Positions 1 through 8,574 of a stretch of 17,014 bases of DNA are shown piece after piece (the stretch's first letter is position 1; each line of letters begins with the position of its first letter). Location: the NCBI GenBank assembly GCA_963933885.1, contig CAWVWF010000058.1, forward strand, positions 1-17,014, read 5' to 3'. The translations under genes and the position numbers were made by a program. The stretch comes from CAWVWF01 sp963933885 (GTDB lineage Bacteria > Bacteroidota > Bacteroidia > Flavobacteriales_C > GCA-002722245). The notes under the pieces are model-generated. The model was not told where the DNA came from and ran no database searches. It worked only from the letters and a program-made list of their open reading frames with translations.

Positions 1-20
1 TAGGATGCCTTTTTTTTGTT

Positions 21-341
21 TTATACTTTTTTAATGTTATTTAGCTTAATCGATCCTCTTCTAGTTCCTTTACTTAAATATGAACTAGGGTAACCTTCAA
101 TTATAAACACCTTGTGATTATCTAATTTATCAATTTCAATCAACTTATTTATTTTATGTTTTGGAAGATTGATATGACTAGCGATTCTTTTATTCGTGTC
201 AATCAAAATCAACGTTGAAAAGGTAAACCAATCCGAAGTTTCGTTCCATTTAAGATGGCCTTTAAATTCAAGAAGTTGTTCTGGGTTTTCATCAGCTAAT
301 CTAAGTAAATCATCTCTAGTTCTTTTACTGAATTTCCCCAT
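21..341 (-). CDS. Small uncharacterised protein (106 aa)
   Basis: I do not recognise this protein. From the ATG at 341 it is 106 residues, begins MGKFSKRTRDDLLRLADEN and is soluble, with a charged helical start, an aromatic patch (LKWNETSDWFTFSTLILID) and a basic C-terminus. The frame stays open upstream to a GTG at 377, which would add a short hydrophobic stretch (VGVSSIFIIFIT). I prefer the ATG because it gives an ordinary hydrophilic start and the GTG has no visible ribosome-binding site. The gene is divergent from the secreted protease at 487. No signal peptide, metal motif or catalytic motif is visible. Confidence 0.6.
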   Translation of the reverse strand: MGKFSKRTRDDLLRLADENPEQLLEFKGHLKWNETSDWFTFSTLILIDTNKRIASHINLPKHKINKLIEIDKLDNHKVFIIEGYPSSYLSKGTRRGSIKLNNIKKV

Positions 342-486
342 TGTTATAAAAATAATAAAAATAGAAGAAACACCCACTTTTGAATCTTGAAATGTTATTC
401 CTGTTTTTTTTTAACCTTTTAGTTTTCAAACATTTGGATAATTTGGAATCGGAATAAAAAATTGGCACTATTTAAAATCCTTAACT

Positions 487-2958
487 ATGAAAATTAAACT
501 TTTACTATTAACTAGCTTATTCACCATTACAGGTGTATTTGCTCAAAACGATCTGAGAAAAGCAGAAACACGAAAATTACTAAAGTCTCATCAACCACTT
601 TCAATTAAAACCGAAGATCAAATAATTGTATTGAATAATTACAATTATCAGGAATTCGGAGAACAATATGTTATTGAAAGTCAACAAAATACTTCTGAAG
701 AAATGGAGTATTCAATAGTTAAAAGAGATGGAGAAGTAAGTGGTTTTATTTATTATCCGAATAAGCCTTTTGGTTATATAGTATCCACAGTGGAAGGGGA
801 AGTGAATTACAAAAAAACACCTTCAAACGAGATTATGTACACTTGTTCTTTTACAAAAGAAGAGCACGAGTTTAATAATCAAAGTATCTCACATGAAGCT
901 ATTTACCCAGATACTTATTTCATTGGGAATTACTCGAGCGAAAGTGATGTGTTAAAATTACAAAGTAAACCAGGAGCTAAGTATTTATTGTATTTAGACT
1001 TTGATGGAGAGTCTTATTTAAAAGGTTGGGAAAGCCAAGGGTTTGTTGCTACAGAAGTTACTAATATGCCTACTGGATTAAAGCAAAGGATTTGGGAAGC
1101 TGTAGCAGCTGATTTTATTCCTTTTGATGTTAATGTTACAATGGATAGAGCTGTTTTTGATGCGCATCAAACAGTTTATAAAGGTTGGGCAGTATGTGCA
1201 GACTTTGGATCTCCAGGTTGGTATGGTGTTGCATTCAGACCATCATTTGGAACTGGTAAGCCAGCGCTGATTGATTTACCTACCTCATGGAACAAAAACT
1301 ATAATTACCTCTTTAGAACACCTTCTCATGAACTAGGGCATTCTTTGAGTTTAAGCCATGATGGTAATAATCTTAATGGAGATGGTGAATATTATAAAGG
1401 ACATGGAGAATACACACCAATTATGGGATCTGGAACTCGGTTGGTGACGCATTGGAGTAAAGGGGAATATAGCGGTGCTACTAATACTGAAGATGATATT
1501 TATGAAATCGGAAGGTATTTAGGAACTGCAGCAGATGATAACTCAGGAGTAAGAAGCTTAACTTTTTCTGCGGATAAAATTAACTCAATTGATAACCATG
1601 GTGTAATTGAGAACAACAATGATGAGGATATATGGGAGTTTCATATGACTGGAACAGGAGATGTTAATATTACAATTGACCCAGTTTTGGCCTTATCTGA
1701 TTTGGATGTTAAGCTAGTCGTGAAAAATGAATCAGGACAAATCGTATTTGAAGAAAGTCCAGTTGGAAAAAGATCTGCAATAATTAACCAAAGTTTGGAT
1801 CTTGGGAAATATTATTTACATATTTCTTCCGCTTCAGAATTAAGTGTAAGTACAGGATGGAGTAAATATGGTGTTTTCGGATACTATGATATTTATGGAA
1901 GTGTAGAAAATGTTGTTAGAGAACAAAATGATATCATAGCAACAAGAATAACAGGTTTGGATAACATCTGTTCTACAACGGAAGTTTTAACACCTCAAAT
2001 TGAAATTCAGAATGGAGGTATGCTTCCAATTACAGATTTAATCTTCAATGTATATGAAGACGGTATTCTAATGTATTCAATACAAAAATCGGTTAATATT
2101 CCATCTGACGATATTGCTGATTTTACTTTGAAAACGATTATCACCGAAGGAAGTCATACTTACAAAGTTGTAGTAGTAGATGGAGCAGGAGTGGAGACAA
2201 AAATAGATAATAATACACTCACAAGTAGTTTCTACTATAGCAATGGTGAAACCTATGAATTCTTTACTGACATTCCGTTTTTTAATGGAACCACTGGATT
2301 TGTTTGGGAGGTAAGCTCATCAACGGGAAGTCTGTCAACACCAACTTCATCCGGAATCCAAGTAAATCAAGGAAGTTATGAAACTCAAGCGTTTTGTTTG
2401 GCTAATAACAATTGCTACGAGATCACATTTAGTGGGAATGTAGATAATTGTACAGGAGGAAGTAGATGGGACGCTACAACAGTATACAACTCAGGTGATG
2501 AATGTTCTTACGGCGGATTCAATTGGAAGGCACAATGGTGGACACAAAATGAAGCACCACCTGCTAATGTTTGGACTGAATTAGGAGCTTGTTCGTCTGG
2601 GAATTATGATTATGGATTAAGAAATAGATTAACGCAAGAAAACGAATTTTTAAACACTACATCAAATTATAATAATCCGTTTCAAGAGAGTTTTTGTTTG
2701 GGTTCAATAACTCATGTTTCAGATGTGATTATTAGTAATTCGGAAATGCACGTGTTTCCAAATCCTGTAAACAATTTTTTAAATGTCAAAGTCAATGGGG
2801 TTGGAGTCGTTTCTGTTTACAATCTAATAGGGAAGATAGTATTGCAAAAGCAAATACAAAACAGCGCAGTTTTAAATTTAACTTCATGTAAATCAGGGAT
2901 GTATATTGTTTCTTTTAAGTCGAGTACTGGAACTATAGTTAGACGAGTTATTAAATAA
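487..2958 (+). CDS. Secreted metzincin-like zinc protease with CBM5/12 module and T9SS sorting domain
   Basis: The 823-residue protein is built as an exported degradative enzyme. Residues 1-19 are a signal peptide (cleavage near FA|Q). Residues 20 to about 160 look like a propeptide. The catalytic region starts near the YLDFDG motif (169-174) and contains HELGHSLSLSHD at 281-292, giving zinc ligands H281, H285 and H291 with catalytic E282, followed by a candidate Met-turn at M313 (PIMGSG). The usual metzincin glycine (HExxHxxG) is serine here. Next come a PPC-like beta-sandwich (about 377-475), a CARDB-like region (about 479-595) and a CBM5/12-type carbohydrate-binding module (659-702; W661, W680, W684, W685, W696, with cysteines C673 and C702). 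The end, from M754 (HVFPNP) to residue 823, is a type A T9SS sorting domain. Likely role: cell-surface or secreted proteolysis, perhaps targeted to chitin-like material. A paralogue starts at 16008. The substrate is unknown. Confidence 0.9.
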   Translation: MKIKLLLLTSLFTITGVFAQNDLRKAETRKLLKSHQPLSIKTEDQIIVLNNYNYQEFGEQYVIESQQNTSEEMEYSIVKRDGEVSGFIYYPNKPFGYIVSTVEGEVNYKKTPSNEIMYTCSFTKEEHEFNNQSISHEAIYPDTYFIGNYSSESDVLKLQSKPGAKYLLYLDFDGESYLKGWESQGFVATEVTNMPTGLKQRIWEAVAADFIPFDVNVTMDRAVFDAHQTVYKGWAVCADFGSPGWYGVAFRPSFGTGKPALIDLPTSWNKNYNYLFRTPSHELGHSLSLSHDGNNLNGDGEYYKGHGEYTPIMGSGTRLVTHWSKGEYSGATNTEDDIYEIGRYLGTAADDNSGVRSLTFSADKINSIDNHGVIENNNDEDIWEFHMTGTGDVNITIDPVLALSDLDVKLVVKNESGQIVFEESPVGKRSAIINQSLDLGKYYLHISSASELSVSTGWSKYGVFGYYDIYGSVENVVREQNDIIATRITGLDNICSTTEVLTPQIEIQNGGMLPITDLIFNVYEDGILMYSIQKSVNIPSDDIADFTLKTIITEGSHTYKVVVVDGAGVETKIDNNTLTSSFYYSNGETYEFFTDIPFFNGTTGFVWEVSSSTGSLSTPTSSGIQVNQGSYETQAFCLANNNCYEITFSGNVDNCTGGSRWDATTVYNSGDECSYGGFNWKAQWWTQNEAPPANVWTELGACSSGNYDYGLRNRLTQENEFLNTTSNYNNPFQESFCLGSITHVSDVIISNSEMHVFPNPVNNFLNVKVNGVGVVSVYNLIGKIVLQKQIQNSAVLNLTSCKSGMYIVSFKSSTGTIVRRVIK

Positions 2959-2980
2959 AATAAACATTTTAATTTTTTGA

Positions 2981-3012
2981 AAAGGTTGGGTTAAATTCCA
3001 GCCTTTTTTTTT
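2981..3012 (+). terminator. Rho-independent terminator after the secreted protease
   Basis: A 9-bp stem (2981-2989 with 2998-3006, one G-U pair) encloses an 8-nt loop and runs into nine T residues at 3004-3012. It lies 22 bases after the protease stop and before the histidine kinase start at 3060, so it separates the two units. Confidence 0.8.
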
Positions 3013-3059
3013 GTTAGATTTATAGAACTTATCGGTGCTTATTCCCGTTAGTTCATTTA

Positions 3060-5273
3060 ATGGAAAACCTTGTTGATAAAATCAGGAATTTTGGGGTCAC
3101 AGAAGAGCTCGAGTCTTCTTTGAAACGAAAGGTGCAAACTTCTAATTTAATCTATCCAATTGCCGGTTTTTTTGTATTTGTAATATTAATCGCTTTAATA
3201 TTGATAGGCGCTCGAATTGAGACTATTTTAAATTCAATAATTATTACTTTTTTAGTATTCTCTTGTTCGATATTAAACTTTTTCGGTAAAATCTCATTTT
3301 CGAGAAATCTGTTTTTTCTGATTAATGTATTAGGAGTATGTTCTTCTGCATTTTTTATAGGAGAAAATTTTAATGCAGGTGTAATTTTAGTGCCTTCAGT
3401 TGGCTTACCATTTATTTTATTTACTAGAAATGAACGGACTACAATTTTCGCATGGATTGTTCTCGTTATTATTAGTTATTTTCTATTGCTATACTTATAT
3501 GAGGTTGTTGAACCTTTAGATCCCATGCCAGTTGCGGATGCTATTTATATAAATAATATAGTTAATGTCTTACTGTTTGGTTGGGTAGCAAGTCTTTTTG
3601 TTTTGGTTACCAATGAAGGAGATGAAAGGGAAGTGAAATTAAAGGAAGTTTTGGATTTAGAAATTGATTTGAAATCAACATTAGAATCTAATCTGAAACA
3701 AATCGTTAATGATCAAGAAACTATTATTACTAAAGAACGTGAAAAAATTATAGCTCAAGAGAACGAAGAGTTGGCTTTAAAAAAGGCAGACTTTAAAACT
3801 AGTTTCTTGGCTAAAATGAGTCATGAACTTAGAACGCCTCTTAATGGAATTATAGGGAATATAGAATTATGGCGAAGAAAGTCCAATTTGGTAGGAGAAG
3901 ACAAACAATACCTGCAAAGGATTTCAACTTCATCTCAATTGTTATTAGGAATTGTAAATGATGTACTTGATTTAAGTAAAATTGAGGAAGGGAAAATGGA
4001 ACTTCACCCTAGTACAATTAGCTTTAACAAAATTATAGGAAACTCAATTCAATTATATAGGTCATTAGGAGATGTGAAGGGCTTAGAGATTGTAAGTCAA
4101 ATCTCCGATGATATTCCACAGTTTTTAAACTTGGATTCATTAAGGTTATCTCAAATAGTAAATAATCTTTTAAGTAATGCCGTTAAGTTTTCTGATCAAG
4201 GAAAAATAGAAATAAAGGTAAGTCTTGTAGATCAAGATTTTATCAAAATTCAAGTTATCGATCAAGGAGTAGGTTTAACTGAGGAAAGTTCAGAAACCTT
4301 GTTTGACGATTATACACAAGTAGCCAGCGAACTTCAGTTTAAGGGTAGTGGACTTGGTTTATCTATCTGTAAATCTCTAGCTCATTTAATGGGAGGAGAA
4401 ATAGGTGTTGTGTCCGAGCCAGGAAAAGGAAGTTCTTTTTGGTTTACATTCTTATACAAAAATGTTACGGCAGAAGAAGTTTCGGAAGGGTTAATACAGG
4501 TGTCAGAAACGCAGTTGAATTTAAATGTGTTACTGGTTGATGATATGGAAATTAACTTGTCATTAGCGAAGGCAATGTTAGAAGAATATGGTTGTATCGT
4601 AACTACAGCAAATTGCGGTGTAAATGCAATTGAAAGCTACGAAGTAGGAAAGTACGATCTGGTACTAATGGATATAAATATGCCTGATGTTAATGGTGAT
4701 ATTGTTGTTCAGAAATTAAGAGAATTACATGAGGTTGATTCCGTATTCATTGGTTTAAGTGCCAATGCAATGGAGGGTGAGAAAGAAAGATACTTAAAAA
4801 GAGGATTAGACGATTATATGTCTAAACCAATTACATTTGAAAAATTATTAACTTGTTTACAGTCTTGGTTTTCGGTTAATGAATCACAGGCTAGAACAAT
4901 TCAAGTTGGAGATGATAACCATTGTTTTTTAATTGATGAGGACAAAGTAAAAGAACATATTAAGTTGATGGGAGGTTGGACAATATTTTCGAAATTTGTA
5001 GATAAATTTATCGATCAGAATGAAAGCATCTTTAAAGAAATAAAACTTGCATTTAATGGTGAAGAAATAGCTCAACTGAGTTTAGATTTGCACAAGTTGT
5101 CTGGAATAGCTAGTTCTATGGGGGCAACAGGTTATTATGAAATTCTTCATGAAGCTTATTCTTCGTTAGCAAGAGGAGCTGAGTTTTCGGATGAGGAGTT
5201 TGGTGTTTTAGAAATGGCTTCTAAGGAAGTGAATGAAAAATTTAAAGAAATAAAAACAGAATGGGAGGAGTAA
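3060..5273 (+). CDS. Membrane hybrid sensor histidine kinase (HisKA-HATPase-REC-Hpt)
   Basis: A 737-residue BarA/ArcB-like hybrid kinase with a full internal phosphorelay. About six hydrophobic helices occupy residues 30-183 with only short loops, so the sensor appears membrane-integral, with no periplasmic domain. A coiled coil (about 186-245) leads to the HisKA domain with phospho-acceptor H255 (SHELRTP). The ATPase domain shows N373 (LLSNAVKF), DQGVG and GSGLGLS. The receiver domain has D494/D495, phospho-acceptor D538, S567 and K589. A C-terminal Hpt domain carries H678 (LHKLSG). The expected flow is H255 to D538 to H678, then to a separate receiver. The gene overlaps the stand-alone receiver gene by 13 nt, which makes that protein the obvious partner. 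The signal sensed cannot be inferred, and no DNA-binding output gene is present in the window. Confidence 0.93.
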   Translation: MENLVDKIRNFGVTEELESSLKRKVQTSNLIYPIAGFFVFVILIALILIGARIETILNSIIITFLVFSCSILNFFGKISFSRNLFFLINVLGVCSSAFFIGENFNAGVILVPSVGLPFILFTRNERTTIFAWIVLVIISYFLLLYLYEVVEPLDPMPVADAIYINNIVNVLLFGWVASLFVLVTNEGDEREVKLKEVLDLEIDLKSTLESNLKQIVNDQETIITKEREKIIAQENEELALKKADFKTSFLAKMSHELRTPLNGIIGNIELWRRKSNLVGEDKQYLQRISTSSQLLLGIVNDVLDLSKIEEGKMELHPSTISFNKIIGNSIQLYRSLGDVKGLEIVSQISDDIPQFLNLDSLRLSQIVNNLLSNAVKFSDQGKIEIKVSLVDQDFIKIQVIDQGVGLTEESSETLFDDYTQVASELQFKGSGLGLSICKSLAHLMGGEIGVVSEPGKGSSFWFTFLYKNVTAEEVSEGLIQVSETQLNLNVLLVDDMEINLSLAKAMLEEYGCIVTTANCGVNAIESYEVGKYDLVLMDINMPDVNGDIVVQKLRELHEVDSVFIGLSANAMEGEKERYLKRGLDDYMSKPITFEKLLTCLQSWFSVNESQARTIQVGDDNHCFLIDEDKVKEHIKLMGGWTIFSKFVDKFIDQNESIFKEIKLAFNGEEIAQLSLDLHKLSGIASSMGATGYYEILHEAYSSLARGAEFSDEEFGVLEMASKEVNEKFKEIKTEWEE

Positions 5274-5647
5274 AAAGAATTTTAATTATTGATGATGCAG
5301 TTTTTCAATCAGAAGTATTAAGAGAAGTTTTTATAAACGAACTCGGGGATAAAGTAGAAGTTGAAATTAGTAAATCTTATGAAGACTCTGAAGAGTTGAT
5401 CTTAGGTTTAGATTTCGATTTAATCTTAATCGATTACTTATTAGGTCCAACTGTAACGGCTATTGATTTTAAGAGTAAATTAATCCTTGAAACAGAGTCC
5501 AAAGCTAAGTGGGTTCTACTTTCCGCATTAGACGTGGTAGCGCTTGAAGAAAAACATGGAGATGAAGGTTTCGCAGGTTTTGTACACAAGAGTGATTATA
5601 GGGTTGTATCAGATAAGGTAAAAGAGGTTTTATTCCCGTTCGATTAA
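5261..5647 (+). CDS. Stand-alone response regulator receiver domain protein
   Basis: This 128-residue protein is a single CheY-like receiver with no output domain. The acidic pair is D11/D12 (LIIDD), the phospho-acceptor is D58 (LILIDYLLG), the Ser/Thr switch position is S88 (VLLSALD) and the conserved lysine is K110 (VHKSD). Its ATG lies inside the end of the hybrid kinase gene (13-nt overlap), so the two are almost certainly co-transcribed and translationally coupled. It most likely accepts phosphate from the kinase's Hpt domain or competes for it, and acts by protein-protein contact. The sequence after LIDY (LLGPTVTAIDF) departs from the common MPxxxG receiver loop. Confidence 0.88.
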   Translation: MGGVKRILIIDDAVFQSEVLREVFINELGDKVEVEISKSYEDSEELILGLDFDLILIDYLLGPTVTAIDFKSKLILETESKAKWVLLSALDVVALEEKHGDEGFAGFVHKSDYRVVSDKVKEVLFPFD

Positions 5648-6107
5648 AATTGAATTTAAGTATAGAGTTGCTCATTTACTACTTTTTCTCGAGCGCATCT
5701 TAATTTGCCAAGCTCAAGACAGACTACATCTTTCAGGACAAGCAGGCGAGGATATGTTTTATAGAATGAATTTTACTGCGTAGTACTTTCTGATTTTTAA
5801 TCTGAAAGATAAACTGTCCGATTTGTAATCGGAATTTGTAGAAAAAGTCTGTAAATACTGCTTATAACCTAATGAAACGAAGAGGTGATTTCCACTAATA
5901 AATACAGTGTTGAATGGATAACCCTATTTAAATATATATGGAATCGGTTGCGGTAATTTTGTTCTGATTATTCCATTTATAGCATCATTTATTAAGATTA
6001 CGAAAGAGCTTGATGAACTTTATATCTAACCTGATGCCTGCTTAAATAGACTTTATAAGTCTTCTATCCCCATTCGAGTTTTCATACAAAGACAAACGCA
6101 AAACTTA
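5648..6107. other. 460-bp intergenic region between convergent genes, with hairpins
   Basis: No credible gene is present; all frames are broken by frequent stops. The stretch separates the convergent kinase/receiver operon and the hydrolase gene. It holds two related hairpins (5786-5808 and 5817-5833) and a small 6-bp hairpin at 6048-6062 (agactt/aagtct). The segment at about 5710-5760 seems locally richer in G and C than its surroundings and could be a decayed gene, but I cannot identify it. No terminator with a T-tract is obvious for either flanking gene. Confidence 0.5.
5786..5833. repeat. Tandem pair of REP-like hairpins with GATTTnTAATC cores
   Basis: Hairpin one (5786-5808) pairs ctttctgatt with aatctgaaag, with one mismatch and a ttt loop. 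Hairpin two (5817-5833) pairs tccgatt with aatcgga around a tgt loop. Both share the core GATTTnTAATC while their outer stems differ, which suggests related members of a palindromic repeat family. They may also serve as a transcription end between convergent genes. Confidence 0.5.
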
Positions 6108-7244
6108 TCAATGATTAACCCACCAAGGGAAAACTACCGCTTCACTTTTCCAATTCATTGGTTCTCCTATTTTAGGAGTTGAAATTGGAATCTCTAATTC
6201 ATTTGCAGCCTTAATTACACGTTCAACTGGGTCAGTCCAGGAATGTAAGGATAACGAAAAGGCCCCCCAATGTATTGGCATCATAACACTTGAGTTTAAG
6301 TCTTTCGCAGCTTGTGCAGATTCCTCAGGCACCATATGAATATCAGCCCAATCTTTATTGTATTGCCCGCATTCCATCATACTAAAATCAAATGGTCCGT
6401 GCTTTTTTCCAATTTCTTTAAAATGAGGCCCATATCCACCGTCACCACTGAAGAAAATATTATCTTTTTGTCCTTTTATTACCCAAGATCCCCACAAAGT
6501 TGCAGCTCTATCACTTAGGCCTCTTCCTGAAAAATGACGAGAGGGTGTAAACACTAAATTAACATCGTTGAGTTTTGCAGTTTCCCACCAGTCTAATGCT
6601 GTTATTTTTGATGTGTCAATTCCCCATTCAATCAAATGGGCATCTACACCAAGTGGAACATAAAAATGCCCAACTTTAGATTTTAATTTTTGAATCGATC
6701 CATAATCAAGATGATCGTAATGATCGTGAGATATGATTACAGCATCTATAAATGGTAATTCTTCTATTGTAATAGGCAATTCTTTACTGTATCTACCAGA
6801 ACCTAACATTGGGTGTGGAGCAGGTACGTTACCAAGCATTGGATCTATCAATATTTTATTTTCATCCAATTCTAGTAAAAATGCAGAATGACCAAACCAA
6901 GTAACTTGGTTGATTACTTTATTGTTTGCTATCGTTGTCGAATCAATTTTAGAAACTTCAATTTTGTGAGTTGGTTTTCCATTTGGAGTTCCTTTAATGA
7001 AATCTATCATTACAGAAATCATCTTTCCAGCTGACATATCCATATTGACTGCTGTTTTATTTATGAAAATTCCTTCTTTATAATGATCCGTTTTCTCATA
7101 TTCTTTAACTTTCGATTCTGAAATGTCACCTCCGAACTCTGGACTAGTATTGTACCATATTAATCCAATAATAATGATAACGGCTAGTATTGATAAAACA
7201 GTTAATACCATTCTCTTCAAAAATTTAAATAGTTTCTTAAGCAT
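6108..7244 (-). CDS. Membrane-anchored metallo-beta-lactamase-fold hydrolase (UlaG/NAPE-PLD-like)
   Basis: A 378-residue metal-dependent hydrolase of the MBL superfamily, in the branch that includes RomA, UlaG and NAPE-PLD-type proteins. An N-terminal membrane anchor (about 12-30) follows a basic start. The metal-binding motif is HDHYDH at 173-178 (H173, H175, D177, H178). Other likely ligands or catalytic residues are H119 (WFGHSAF), H237 (SRHFSGRG), D268 (SGDGGYG) and H325 (PIHWGAF). The DPMLG sequence at 134-138 and the GDGGYGPHF sequence at 267-275 fit this branch. The substrate is unknown; phospholipid- or lactone-type substrates are only suggested by the family. The gene lies 75 bp downstream of the TPR gene on the same strand and could share its transcript, but a small inverted repeat at 7293-7308 lies between them. 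Confidence 0.88.
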   Translation of the reverse strand: MLKKLFKFLKRMVLTVLSILAVIIIIGLIWYNTSPEFGGDISESKVKEYEKTDHYKEGIFINKTAVNMDMSAGKMISVMIDFIKGTPNGKPTHKIEVSKIDSTTIANNKVINQVTWFGHSAFLLELDENKILIDPMLGNVPAPHPMLGSGRYSKELPITIEELPFIDAVIISHDHYDHLDYGSIQKLKSKVGHFYVPLGVDAHLIEWGIDTSKITALDWWETAKLNDVNLVFTPSRHFSGRGLSDRAATLWGSWVIKGQKDNIFFSGDGGYGPHFKEIGKKHGPFDFSMMECGQYNKDWADIHMVPEESAQAAKDLNSSVMMPIHWGAFSLSLHSWTDPVERVIKAANELEIPISTPKIGEPMNWKSEAVVFPWWVNH

Positions 7245-7292
7245 AGCTTACTTGATGATTTCAGGGCAAAAATCGACAAATAAATTTAAGAT

Positions 7293-7308
7293 TCAAATTA
7301 AAATTTGA
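7293..7308. repeat. Short perfect inverted repeat upstream of the MBL hydrolase
   Basis: Seven-base arms tcaaatt/aatttga flank a 2-nt centre, 48 bases upstream of the hydrolase ATG and just after the end of the TPR gene. It could be a regulator site, but the AT-rich composition makes chance pairing possible. Confidence 0.3.
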
Positions 7309-7319
7309 TGAGTGGTAAA

Positions 7320-7838
7320 TTAAAATATTACAAGGTATAATGCAACTAGAATTGATGAAACTATAAATATAGTCTTGATCGTATTTGTAGAAGTTTCCGA
7401 GAATTCATTAGTAGAACGTAAGCGCATCATTATTTTAGATTTCAACTGAATAGCCTCTTTGTAATTGGGAGATAGAATCAAACTCTGATCAACTTTTTGC
7501 AATGCGGATTGTAAACTGTTTTCATTTTTAAGCTTTCCAGAAATCTTCATTAAAATCTTACATGACTCAAGAAAGTATTCAGCCTTAGAAGGATTGATTA
7601 AAATCGCTTCAGAAATTGCTCTATCAGCAGCGTAATAATTTCGTCCTTTATAAAACTCTCTAGCGGTCAGTAATAAGTTATTAGCATTGTCTAGTTTTTT
7701 TAACCATCCTTCTTCAGTACAGCCCATTTCCAAAGCTATTTGTTTTAGCTCAATCTCAGTAAGAGGTGCATCAAAAGATGATTCCGTTTTGTAATTGTTT
7801 TCTATAAACCCTTCTAAATAACCTGTGCTAGTTTCCAT
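7320..7838 (-). CDS. TPR-like protein with C-terminal transmembrane helix
   Basis: A 172-residue protein without a signal peptide. Residues 56-83 and 107-134 look like two tetratricopeptide-type helical pairs (FYKGRNYYAADRAISEAILINP; LQSALQKVDQSLILSPNYKEA). A single hydrophobic helix at 154-172 ends the protein, so it is probably tail-anchored in the inner membrane with its TPR part in the cytoplasm. TPR folds bind peptides or partner proteins, so an adaptor role is a fair inference. The specific partner is not visible. It is the last of the small genes before the hydrolase and is separated from the MORN-like gene by 126 bp, so it may have its own promoter. Confidence 0.7.
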   Translation of the reverse strand: METSTGYLEGFIENNYKTESSFDAPLTEIELKQIALEMGCTEEGWLKKLDNANNLLLTAREFYKGRNYYAADRAISEAILINPSKAEYFLESCKILMKISGKLKNENSLQSALQKVDQSLILSPNYKEAIQLKSKIMMRLRSTNEFSETSTNTIKTIFIVSSILVALYLVIF

Positions 7839-7964
7839 TATAAACTTGTTTTCAAAGTGAATCTACAATTTCAAAGAGAAGGGGATCGAGTAGATTTATA
7901 TACATAGCTTATAAATTGATAAAATGAATTACTTGATTGATATTCAGTAATATTGCTGCATTTA

Positions 7965-8516
7965 TTATCTTATTACTTTCCCATCCTTATACTTTATTTT
8001 CCTCAGTAATTTTCCCTTTTTACTATAATGAATCCAAGTACCTTGCTTGAGCGGTTGTTTTTTTATTTTCCCACTTTTCTTGAATTTAAAATTGGAATAA
8101 TTACCAGATAATTTAAGATTTCCATTTTGATGATAAGATTTATAAGGTCCAATAAATCTGTTCATGTTTTGTAAACCTTCATAAGCGATTATGCTATCTT
8201 CAACAAAATATTTGAGATAACGAATGCTATAATTATTTTGAATAGATGTTTTCTTTTCTATAGAGTAAGAGGTTATTACTGAATCGGAACTTAAGTGATC
8301 AGATTTAAAGGTCTCAACCTCGCTTCGAACTGTATGCTTAAATAGTGTTCGTTTCGATAAATAATACTGTTGATAGGCTTTTTTATATTTAGCTGAATTT
8401 GGTTTTAACCAAGGACCGGGAATCAGAGAATCATACACAATAACGGTATCAAGTGATGCTTGACTGTTAACTTGGATGAACCCAAAACATATTAAGATTA
8501 AAGTAAAATATTTCAT
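7965..8516 (-). CDS. Secreted MORN/YwqK-type repeat protein
   Basis: A 183-residue exported protein. The signal peptide covers about residues 1-18 (cleavage near NS|QA). The C-terminal third carries two MORN/YwqK-like units: residues 123-140 (GPYKSYHQNGNLKLSGNY) and 159-181 (GTWIHYSKKGKLLRKIKYKDG). Such G-x-Y-NG-L-x-x-G repeats are common in Bacteroidota exported proteins, often of unknown function; the name YwqK antitoxin attached to some relatives should not be taken as function. The middle part (20-120) is not recognised. It lies 58 bp downstream of the interrupted gene and is probably in the same unit. No catalytic residues are apparent. Confidence 0.75.
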   Translation of the reverse strand: MKYFTLILICFGFIQVNSQASLDTVIVYDSLIPGPWLKPNSAKYKKAYQQYYLSKRTLFKHTVRSEVETFKSDHLSSDSVITSYSIEKKTSIQNNYSIRYLKYFVEDSIIAYEGLQNMNRFIGPYKSYHQNGNLKLSGNYSNFKFKKSGKIKKQPLKQGTWIHYSKKGKLLRKIKYKDGKVIR

Positions 8517-8574
8517 GTTTTACTTTTTAATGTCTAGAATTCGAAAAAGGTAACCCTTCGGTTTGTAAATACTC

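Noticed and set aside
1..20. T-rich run after gcc at the window start, as a terminator tail
   Set aside because: Only one possible stem arm is inside the window, so the hairpin cannot be shown.
196..390. 64-codon plus-strand open frame
   Set aside because: It is antisense to the minus-strand gene at 21-341, with no protein-like pattern or start signal.
378..486. Bacteroidota promoter (TTG and TAnnTTTG boxes) before the first protease
   Set aside because: The nearest match around ggataatttgg misses consensus positions, and no correctly spaced upstream box is present.
5700..5890. Decayed transposase or other gene remnant
   Set aside because: I translated several frames and found short coherent-looking bits but no recognisable motif, so the origin is not supportable.
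6312..6518. 68-codon plus-strand open frame
   Set aside because: It lies wholly antisense within the MBL hydrolase gene.
7123..7308. 61-codon plus-strand open frame
   Set aside because: It is antisense to the hydrolase N-terminus; its apparent hydrophobicity mirrors the membrane anchor codons.
7965..8516. Toxin-antitoxin function for the YwqK-like protein
   Set aside because: It has a signal peptide, and no toxin gene is paired with it; the name is a family label only.
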